NCBI GenBank assembly: GCA_905235495.1
Contig: CAJOMK010000087.1
Location: forward strand, 1 to 5,463
DNA: 5,463 nucleotides
Reading direction: 5' to 3'
From: an uncultured Methanobrevibacter sp.
Lineage (GTDB): Archaea; Methanobacteriota; Methanobacteria; Methanobacteriales; Methanobacteriaceae
Position 1 is the stretch's first letter. The number at the start of each line of letters is the position of its first letter. Made by a program: the position numbers and the translations under genes. Below the pieces are notes generated by a model. That model searched no databases. It saw nothing but the letters and a program-made list of their open reading frames with translations, and was not told the origin of the DNA. Shown here in pieces: positions 1 through 5,463 of the stretch.

Positions 1-1298
1 ATTTTCAATCTTTCGCTGAATGAATCATCTATAAATATTGAAGGCTTTTCATTGTTTATGTATTGGTACTTTTCATCGGATTTTTCTATATTGATTATTT
101 CATCAAACAGGCTTGCATCTATTTTCAAATCTCTCAAGGTTTCATTTATATCTTTCACATGTTTTGTAATAAGGATGATCTCCTTGTTCTCATTAACGCA
201 TTGATATAAGAACATCATTAAATAAGTATTGATTCTTCCTTTGAAAAAGACAGTGTCGTCAAAGTCCAAATAGACTCTTTCATAATCCATTTCCCATTTG
301 AATCTATTGGTCAAGGCCCTGTCTATTGTTAATTTATTTTTATTTGATATTATGCTTGTATCGATTCCCATGAATTCGTATAATGTCAGAAGCGGGAAAT
401 TGACTCCTGTGTTTCTATGCAATGCCATTGTTCCAGCGATTCTTGGAGCTATTTCCAATAATTTATATTCTCCGTTCTTATCTTTTTTCAGCTGGAAGAA
501 CCAGGCTCCCTTAAAGTTTAGCTTTGAGTTGATTATTTCAGCTATTTCCTTTATTTCTTCTTCTGTTTCCACAGTTATGGCATTCACGCTTATTCCATCT
601 TTAATTCTTATTCTTTCTCTTTTTTCACAGTACAATAATTCTCCCTTTGATGAGAAGCAGTCTATTGTGTATTCTTCCTGAGGCAGGTATTCAACAACTA
701 CCAAATCAGGATTCACGGTTAAATGATGCTTTAATTCTTCAAAATTATTAGCTATTGCCACTCCTTTGGATCCCTGGCCAATATCCGGTTTTAAAAAGAG
801 GGGAAATTCGATGTTTTTATAATTTGGAGAGTCTTCATTATCTTTTTGAGGATTGTAATCATATTTTTCTTCCAATTCTTTGATATTTTCCTCATTAAAA
901 CTTTCCTTTCTTATATCATAAGTTTTTGGGGTGAAATACTCATTCTTGAGGAATTCGTATGTTTTCTTTTTAGACCGGCAGATATCGCAAGTGAAATCAT
1001 CTGCAGCTACCACTTCCGCATGCAAATCATCCTTGAGCTCGGATAGTTTCAGCACAACATCATCATGTGAGGGATAAATCAAATCGATGCTGTTTTCATC
1101 AATAACATCATTTAAAAAGTCCAGCAGTCCCTCGTCGTCTATGAAAGGAATATTTGGAATATAATTTTCATATACATATTTGCCATGGTCATCAACGCTG
1201 GATCCTCCAAACAATTTAAAATCCTTGCTGTATTTTAAAGCATTATGGATTTCCAATCCTATTTCCGCTCCACATGGAAATACTAAAACGTTTTTCAT
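1..1298 (-). CDS. ATP-grasp ligase fused to HAD-like phosphatase domain (3' end cut by window)
   Basis: The frame is open from an ATG at 1298 to the left edge, giving 432 visible codons without a stop; the C-terminus lies outside. The start is supported by a GAGGG ribosome site six bases upstream. Residues 1 to about 125 look like the pre-ATP-grasp domain of CarB/PylC-like ligases (begins MKNVLVFPCG). The ATP-grasp core follows: K170 and the glycine-rich loop GQGSKG at 174-179, the hinge EYLP at 203-206, Q269 and the metal-binding strand LEIAPR around E282. From about residue 338 a HAD-like domain begins: DFDDT at 345-349 is the DxDxT nucleophile motif, T378 in LIT is motif II, and D424-D425 in FIDDS is motif IV. 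ATP-grasp enzymes couple ATP hydrolysis to joining a carboxylate to an amine; HAD proteins are mostly phosphatases. It is the last visible gene of the minus-strand operon, 22 bases after the TagF-like gene. The family assignment is strong; the substrate is unknown. Action on an amino sugar or surface polymer is inferred from its neighbours. No signal peptide is seen, so it is probably cytoplasmic. Confidence 0.88.
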   Translation of the reverse strand, partial: MKNVLVFPCGAEIGLEIHNALKYSKDFKLFGGSSVDDHGKYVYENYIPNIPFIDDEGLLDFLNDVIDENSIDLIYPSHDDVVLKLSELKDDLHAEVVAADDFTCDICRSKKKTYEFLKNEYFTPKTYDIRKESFNEENIKELEEKYDYNPQKDNEDSPNYKNIEFPLFLKPDIGQGSKGVAIANNFEELKHHLTVNPDLVVVEYLPQEEYTIDCFSSKGELLYCEKRERIRIKDGISVNAITVETEEEIKEIAEIINSKLNFKGAWFFQLKKDKNGEYKLLEIAPRIAGTMALHRNTGVNFPLLTLYEFMGIDTSIISNKNKLTIDRALTNRFKWEMDYERVYLDFDDTVFFKGRINTYLMMFLYQCVNENKEIILITKHVKDINETLRDLKIDASLFDEIINIEKSDEKYQYINNEKPSIFIDDSFSERLK

Positions 1299-1320
1299 CT
1301 TCTTCCCTCTAAATTTTCAT

Positions 1321-3474
1321 TCAATCAATTTCACCGAAAATCCTTTCAACGATTTTTTCTCCTGAATCTCCTTTGCAAACTGAACAGAATCTTTCGTAAA
1401 ATACTTCATATCTTTCTTTGTAATCATGTGAAACCTTGTCTATATTTCTTATGGATTCAATTAAATCATCATTATTTTGTATAAGTGGTCCTGGAAGTTC
1501 TGTTTCCATATTTAAGTACAAACCTCTCACATTTTCCATATAATGGTTCAAATCAGGAACGAAGAATATGATAGGTCTTTTTGAATGAGCATAGTCAAAG
1601 AAAACGGAAGAATAATCGGTAATTAAAATGTCTGCCATTACATATAATTCTTGAATATCATCATGGAGTGATAAGTCGATAGCAAAATCTTTCAAATTTT
1701 CATCAATATCTAGTCTTTCGGATACTAAATGATGCATTTTTAAAAGTATTATGTATTCATCGTTAAATTCTTCATATAATCGTTCTAAATCAATTTCTAA
1801 ATTGAAATAATGTTCCCAGTATTCTTTTTGTTCATCATCTTTCCAAGTTGGGGCATATAAAATGATTTTTTTATCTTTAGGGATGTCATATTTATTTTTT
1901 ATGCTATCAATAAGTTCGGCGTTGTCTTTAAAGAATATATCATTAACAGGATATCCTAATTCCAACATTTCTTTTTGAAATTTAAAAGCTCTTTTGAATA
2001 TTTCAGAAGAGTATTCATTGGATGAAATCAAATAATCCCAATTTCTAGATTCGTTGTAAAAGTTTCTTCTTCCTTCAATTTCCGGACCGGGAATTGTTAT
2101 ATCATATCCTATTTTTTTCAGCGGAGTTCCATGCCATGTTTGAAGGTATATGTTTCCATTTCTTTTGGTATGGATTGGGAAAAGGATGTTGTTAACCCAG
2201 AATTTTGCTAAAGACAGATATCTATAATAATCTCCTGCTTCATTTCTGTTTACTATGATTGGATTTCCCGGTATGATTTCAGGATTATCCTTGTTATAAG
2301 CCCAAACAAATTTATATTTTTTATCATATCCCATTTTAAGCATGGTTTCATATATGTATTTCGGATTTCCGCTATAAGATTTTCCATAGAAGCTTTCAAA
2401 GAAAACCAAATTCTCTTCCAGATCATGATTTTTCATGGTATCAAGATATATTGTCCTTCCTTTAGCTTTTGTATAGGATTTCAACCATGAATATTTACTA
2501 GTTATCCGCAATGCAAATGAATTTCTGCTTTCTGTCGCATAAAAAGAATAAAATTTATTTTCCTTTTCAATTTGCAATAGGTATCTGTCTTCGTCATAAG
2601 AGAAATCTTTATAATTTGTTAAATCGATTAAATACTGATAATAAATATCGTCGTAATAGATTCTAATATAAAAATCCATTCTTAAATTCAGACAGTCCGC
2701 ATCCACGTTTATTTTATCAATGACCCCTTCAAAATCAAACATATTGTCTTCTGATTTTTTAAAATTCATATTGAATACATTGCTTTGACTATCCAAACGA
2801 TTTCTACCAATAATCTCTATTTTATCCAAATCTTTAATTTCATCATTTAAAAGTATCACATTACCTGCAATGCTTATATTATCATTTTTTATTGATAAAT
2901 CAGTGATATTATGGTCAAAATCTTTATATTCAATATCTAAAGATATATTATGATATCCTGTTGAGTAGGTAGTAATAATTTGATTTTCAGAAGTGATTGC
3001 TTTAAAAAATTGGTTCTTATGATTATACTTTACTCTTTTTTTCAATACTGATTTATTGGTTTTTAGTTTAATGTAAAAATCAAAAATTTCCTCTTCTTTC
3101 ATATCTACTATTTCATCTAGTGGAAAAACAGCGATATTTTCATTTATTTTCCTTTCAATTCTTTTTCCAGTAGACCTGTGTTTTAGTTCAATGTAAGAAT
3201 CAGGGAATATGTTTTTTGAAAGAACCTTGACTATTATTTTATCCTCATTTGAAGTTAATAATATTTCAGGAGCATTGTAATTTTTAAATTTTCTCTTTAT
3301 TTCAGCTTCAATTTCTTTTTCTCTCTTCTTTTTAGCTTCAATTTCTTTTTCTTTCTTTATTTTAGCTTCAATTTCTTTTTCTTTCTTTTTTTTAGCTTCA
3401 GATTCATTTCTCTTTTTTGAAGGAATTAATTTCCTTTGAATCTTGTTTATAATATTTTTTTTCATTATATGCAT
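1321..3474 (-). CDS. CDP-glycerol:glycerophosphate glycerophosphotransferase family protein (TagB/TagF-like)
   Basis: This 717-residue protein belongs to the enzymes that transfer glycerol-phosphate, or another polyol-phosphate, from a CDP-activated donor to a membrane-linked acceptor during teichoic-acid-type polymer synthesis. The catalytic domain covers about residues 355-715. Its family motifs are TWHGTPLKK from 446 (H448), YAPTW at 540-544, KMHH at 579-582, ITDYSS at 618-623 and RGLY at 650-653. Ahead of it lie a basic N-terminal segment (about 4-22), a Lys/Glu-rich 10-residue repeat (26-65) and a beta-rich region of unknown role (about 68-335). No transmembrane segment is seen; known TagF is a peripheral membrane enzyme on the cytoplasmic face, and the basic N-terminus could do the docking here. 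The gene starts 10 bases after the aminotransferase stop, so they are probably cotranscribed. The start is uncertain: M1 (3474) has GAGAG directly against it, while M4 (3465) has that sequence nine bases upstream and may be the true start, giving 714 residues. The polymer and the exact donor cannot be read from sequence. Confidence 0.92.
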   Translation of the reverse strand: MHIMKKNIINKIQRKLIPSKKRNESEAKKKKEKEIEAKIKKEKEIEAKKKREKEIEAEIKRKFKNYNAPEILLTSNEDKIIVKVLSKNIFPDSYIELKHRSTGKRIERKINENIAVFPLDEIVDMKEEEIFDFYIKLKTNKSVLKKRVKYNHKNQFFKAITSENQIITTYSTGYHNISLDIEYKDFDHNITDLSIKNDNISIAGNVILLNDEIKDLDKIEIIGRNRLDSQSNVFNMNFKKSEDNMFDFEGVIDKINVDADCLNLRMDFYIRIYYDDIYYQYLIDLTNYKDFSYDEDRYLLQIEKENKFYSFYATESRNSFALRITSKYSWLKSYTKAKGRTIYLDTMKNHDLEENLVFFESFYGKSYSGNPKYIYETMLKMGYDKKYKFVWAYNKDNPEIIPGNPIIVNRNEAGDYYRYLSLAKFWVNNILFPIHTKRNGNIYLQTWHGTPLKKIGYDITIPGPEIEGRRNFYNESRNWDYLISSNEYSSEIFKRAFKFQKEMLELGYPVNDIFFKDNAELIDSIKNKYDIPKDKKIILYAPTWKDDEQKEYWEHYFNLEIDLERLYEEFNDEYIILLKMHHLVSERLDIDENLKDFAIDLSLHDDIQELYVMADILITDYSSVFFDYAHSKRPIIFFVPDLNHYMENVRGLYLNMETELPGPLIQNNDDLIESIRNIDKVSHDYKERYEVFYERFCSVCKGDSGEKIVERIFGEID
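3280..3399 (-). repeat. 30-bp in-frame tandem repeat coding a Lys/Glu decapeptide
   Basis: Three near-identical 30-base units (3370-3399, 3340-3369, 3310-3339) and a diverged fourth (3280-3309) encode EAKKKKEKEI, EAKIKKEKEI, EAKKKREKEI and EAEIKRKFKN, residues 26-65 of the TagF-like protein. The period is exactly ten codons, so gain or loss of a unit keeps the reading frame. The alternating acidic and basic residues, with no proline or glycine, suggest a long charged alpha helix, acting as a stalk or spacer between the basic N-terminus and the folded domains. The repeat is seen directly; the helix and its role are inferred. Confidence 0.9.
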
Positions 3475-3484
3475 CTCTCGAAAT

Positions 3485-4624
3485 TTAAAATTTTTTAGAA
3501 TTGAAGTTACAGATTTCCGTTTTTATGATTTCACATATTTGGCCGACAGCCTCCAGGCTTAAACCAGCATAAATTGGCAGGGAAAGTATTTTATAGCTCA
3601 CATCCTGAGCTATTGGAGTATTCTTCTCAAAATCATATGCCGGGAATTCATTGCATGGCGGATAGAAATATCTTTTAACAAATAAGTTGTATTCAGGCAG
3701 TTTATAGAATAAATAATCCTTCAATTCTTCACTATTCAATTTTATTGTAAAGTATGCATAGTTTGGTTTTGTATTTTCCTGAGGCTTGATCATTTTCAAT
3801 ATGCCTTCATCTTCAAGGTCTTTCAGCTCTTCAAGGTATTTGTTATAGATTAATTTTCTTTCTTTAATAGCATCGTCCACAAGATCTAGATTACACAAGC
3901 CCATTGCAGCTTCGAATTCATTCATTTTTCCATTTTTGCCAAGATATTGGACTTCTTCCTTATCTCGAGTGATTCCAAAGTTTTTCAAAGCTTTGAATTT
4001 TTCAATGAGTTTGTCATCTTCAAATATTAATGCTCCGCCTTCAATTGTATTGAATACTTTTGTAGCATGAAAGCTTATCATGCTTATATCACCATAATTG
4101 AAGATGGAATTTCCATTCACTTCCACTCCAAAAGCATGTGCTGCATCATAAATGAGTTTCAAATCATAATCCTTGGCTATTTTAGCCATCTTATCCAATT
4201 CACAAGGATTTCCAAACACATGAACAGGAACAATAGCAGAGGTTTTATCGCTAATCAAGTCTTCAATATTATCCGGATTCAAATCATAATAATATGGGTC
4301 TATATCTGCAAATACTGGAGTCAGGTTGTTTCCTATAATTGCCTGTGTTGTTGATGCAAATGTAAATGGTGTTGTGATGACTTCTCCTTCTAAATCCAAG
4401 GCTTTAAGTGCAATTTCTAGTGAAACATGTCCGTTTGTGAATGTTTCAATATTTTTTAATCCGTATTTTTCTTTAAGCTTGGCTTGAAATTCTCTTTCTA
4501 ATGGTCCCTGGTTGGTGAGCCATTTATTGTCCCATATTTCTTGCAATCTTTTGTTATATTCTTCTATTGGCGGAAGAAGGGGTCTGGTTACAAATATCGG
4601 ATCTTTAAATTTTAAATTATCCAT
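3485..4624 (-). CDS. DegT/DnrJ/EryC1/StrS family sugar-nucleotide aminotransferase (VioA-like)
   Basis: This 379-residue protein has the usual length and layout of PLP-dependent (fold type I) transaminases that convert a nucleotide-linked keto sugar to an amino sugar, usually with glutamate as amino donor. The PLP lysine is K189 in SFHATKVFNTIEGG. D160 in IYDAAHAFG is the residue expected to contact the PLP ring nitrogen. The sections PLLPPIEEY, WLTNQGP (36-42), VITTPFTF (82-89) and PVHVFGNPC (133-141) resemble, from memory, the VioA-type enzymes making dTDP-4-amino-4,6-dideoxyglucose; the actual sugar remains uncertain. The start at 4624 is supported by GAGGAT at 4628-4633, four bases upstream. 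It is the first gene of the minus-strand operon, so it probably makes an amino-sugar donor for the glycan built by its neighbours. No enzymes for dTDP-glucose or the 4-keto intermediate are in the window, so the precursor must be made elsewhere. Expected to be cytoplasmic and homodimeric, as in the family. Confidence 0.93.
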   Translation of the reverse strand: MDNLKFKDPIFVTRPLLPPIEEYNKRLQEIWDNKWLTNQGPLEREFQAKLKEKYGLKNIETFTNGHVSLEIALKALDLEGEVITTPFTFASTTQAIIGNNLTPVFADIDPYYYDLNPDNIEDLISDKTSAIVPVHVFGNPCELDKMAKIAKDYDLKLIYDAAHAFGVEVNGNSIFNYGDISMISFHATKVFNTIEGGALIFEDDKLIEKFKALKNFGITRDKEEVQYLGKNGKMNEFEAAMGLCNLDLVDDAIKERKLIYNKYLEELKDLEDEGILKMIKPQENTKPNYAYFTIKLNSEELKDYLFYKLPEYNLFVKRYFYPPCNEFPAYDFEKNTPIAQDVSYKILSLPIYAGLSLEAVGQICEIIKTEICNFNSKKF

Positions 4625-4680
4625 ACTATCCTCTGTCTGAGTTAATAAAAAATATGTTTTGTTATCAATGATAATATTTA

Positions 4681-4690
4681 AATTATAAAA
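4681..4690 (-). promoter_or_regulatory. Possible TATA box for the minus-strand operon
   Basis: Read on the minus strand this is TTTTATAATT, about 60 bases before the aminotransferase ATG. It would place the transcript start near 4660 and leave a leader of about 35 bases that includes the GAGGAT ribosome site. The surrounding sequence is so A/T-rich that other TATA-like matches exist, for example at 4671-4680, so the choice is tentative. Confidence 0.35.
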
Positions 4691-4741
4691 GCAATTTAAT
4701 TTAATACATACAAAAACTTATAATTTTCACCATATTATTAA

Positions 4742-4750
4742 TTTATATAT
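4742..4750 (+). promoter_or_regulatory. Probable archaeal TATA box for the glycosyltransferase gene
   Basis: TTTATATAT matches the archaeal TATA consensus and lies about 30 bases before the ATG at 4779. With the usual spacing of some 25 bases, transcription would begin near 4770, leaving a very short leader. A second match, TTTATAAAG at 4756-4764, is too close to the start codon to serve well. The AGGG near 4767-4770 is a weak ribosome site, which would be lost from the transcript if the leader is that short. Confidence 0.5.
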
Positions 4751-4778
4751 AGGGATTTATAAAGTTAGGGTTGTTTTT

Positions 4779-5463
4779 ATGTCATCATATAAGATATCAG
4801 TTTTAATTTCCACTTATAATCCAGGTTATTATTTAAAATTAGCTGTTGATTCTGTTTTAAATCAAACAATAGGATTTGAAAACATTGAACTCATAATTGT
4901 TGATGATAAATCAGATGATGACTATACAATCAGGCTTTTAGAGGAATATGAAAATGAGTATGATAATTGCAAGGTTTTCATTTTGGATGAAAACACAGGT
5001 TTTCCAGGAAAACCCCGCAATGTGGCTTTTGAAAATGCAACTGGGGATTATGTCATTTTCATGGATCATGATGACACTTTTTCCCTTGATGCATTTGAGA
5101 CAATGTATGATACTGCTGTTGAAGAAGATGCGGATTTTGTCAAATCCAATTTCATGAAGGTATTTAAAGATAAAACGGAACATTATTACCATCCTGCTTT
5201 TAAAGATGGGGATGTTTATATAATGCATTCCTTAGAAGAAAACACTGATTTTTTGAAGCTGAAGCCAAGTATCTGGTCAATACTCTATAAAAGGGAATTC
5301 CTTGTTGAAAATGACATATGGTCTGTGGAAGGAGAATACGGCGAGGATCTGGAATTCATTATTCATGGCTTATTATGTGCCGACAAGTTTGTCTATCTTA
5401 AGAATTTTTATGGATACAATTATTATATTCGAGACAGGCCAAATGACAAGTCAAGCATTAATA
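4779..5463 (+). CDS. Family 2 glycosyltransferase, GT-A fold (3' end cut by window)
   Basis: The frame is open from an ATG at 4779 to the right edge, 228 codons with no stop. It begins with the classic GT2 pattern: the strand ISVLISTYNPG (6-16) and VDDKSDD (41-47) for nucleotide binding, then GFPGKPRN at 74-81, and MDHDD at 95-99, the DxD-type motif that binds metal and sugar-nucleotide phosphates. GEDLEF at 188-193 supplies the likely catalytic base in the acceptor region, and RDRPNDKSSI near 218-227 is the conserved tail seen in related capsule enzymes. It would transfer a sugar from a nucleotide donor to a lipid-linked glycan on the cytoplasmic side. Donor and acceptor are unknown. No membrane segment is present in the visible part. 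It is divergent from the aminotransferase operon, and its own promoter lies directly upstream. GT2 domains of this sort are sometimes followed by another transferase domain, which cannot be judged because the C-terminus is missing. Confidence 0.93.
   Translation, partial: MSSYKISVLISTYNPGYYLKLAVDSVLNQTIGFENIELIIVDDKSDDDYTIRLLEEYENEYDNCKVFILDENTGFPGKPRNVAFENATGDYVIFMDHDDTFSLDAFETMYDTAVEEDADFVKSNFMKVFKDKTEHYYHPAFKDGDVYIMHSLEENTDFLKLKPSIWSILYKREFLVENDIWSVEGEYGEDLEFIIHGLLCADKFVYLKNFYGYNYYIRDRPNDKSSIN

Larger units (their letters stand above)
4625..4778. promoter_or_regulatory. Divergent intergenic promoter region
   Basis: This 154-base spacer separates the minus-strand operon from the plus-strand glycosyltransferase and must hold both start signals if each is transcribed from here. 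It is almost entirely A/T, with an A/T palindrome ATTTAAAT at 4676-4683 and a repeated AATTTAATTTAA starting at 4693. No coding potential was found in it. The A/T repeats may only reflect composition, so they are not called as an operator. Confidence 0.6.

Noticed and set aside
298..681. Plus-strand reading frame of 127 codons with hydrophobic stretches
   Set aside because: It lies wholly inside and antisense to the ATP-grasp coding region, which has family motifs; the hydrophobic look comes from reading A-rich coding DNA backwards.
1309..1320. Minus-strand ATG at 1320 directly after the TagF-like stop, as a start for the next gene
   Set aside because: It reads only three codons before TAG; the ATG at 1298 with the GAGGG site is the real start.
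846..1365. Two short plus-strand reading frames (846-1046 and 1180-1365)
   Set aside because: Both are antisense to the ATP-grasp gene and, for the second, to the end of the TagF-like gene. They show no recognisable domain.
3280..3399. Direct repeats considered as a CRISPR array
   Set aside because: The 30-base units are contiguous, with no spacers, and are in frame within a coding region.
4067..4354. Plus-strand reading frame of 95 codons
   Set aside because: Antisense to the aminotransferase, opposite the PLP-binding region, whose conservation explains the open frame.
4671..4710. A/T palindrome and AATTTAA repeats considered as an operator or terminator
   Set aside because: There is no GC-containing stem and the region is nearly pure A/T, so such matches are expected by chance; kept only as part of the promoter spacer.
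4938..5228. Reading frames on both strands inside the glycosyltransferase (minus 4938-5228, plus 4948-5157)
   Set aside because: They overlap the GT2 core with its VDD, DHDD and GEDLEF motifs and have no domain of their own.

Overview
The window is strongly AT-rich and carries part of a surface-polysaccharide locus. The promoters look archaeal: TATA boxes of the TTTATATA type sit close upstream of the genes, with GGAGG-like ribosome sites. Isoleucine ATA and arginine AGA/AGG codons are common. Together with this gene content, these suggest a low-GC methanogen of the Methanobrevibacter type (Methanobacteriales). This is inference; no ribosomal RNA or taxonomic marker gene is present, and a low-GC bacterium cannot be excluded.

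Layout. Three genes lie head-to-tail on the minus strand and look like one operon, transcribed from right to left: a sugar-nucleotide aminotransferase of the DegT/DnrJ/EryC1/StrS family (3485-4624), a large CDP-glycerol-type glycerophosphotransferase (TagB/TagF superfamily, 1321-3474) and an ATP-grasp protein fused to a HAD-like phosphatase domain (start at 1298, running off the left edge). The gaps between them are 10 and 22 bases. A spacer of 154 bases (4625-4778) holds divergent promoters. From it a family 2 glycosyltransferase reads rightwards and off the right edge (4779-5463). No RNA genes, mobile elements, CRISPR arrays or convincing terminators are visible.

How the genes may work together. 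The aminotransferase would place an amino group on a nucleotide-linked 4-keto-6-deoxy sugar. The GT2 enzyme would transfer a sugar to a growing glycan. The TagF-like protein would add or polymerise glycerol-phosphate or another polyol-phosphate, giving a teichoic-acid-like polymer. The ATP-grasp/HAD protein could make an amide or peptide-like bond, possibly on the new amino sugar, and remove a phosphate. The first three roles rest on clear family motifs; the substrates and the link between the ATP-grasp protein and the amino sugar are hypotheses.

The most unusual features are the ATP-grasp/HAD fusion beside an amino-sugar transaminase and an in-frame Lys/Glu-rich 10-residue tandem repeat near the N-terminus of the TagF-like protein. 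The proteins belong to known families, so the novelty is in combination and architecture rather than in a clearly new system.
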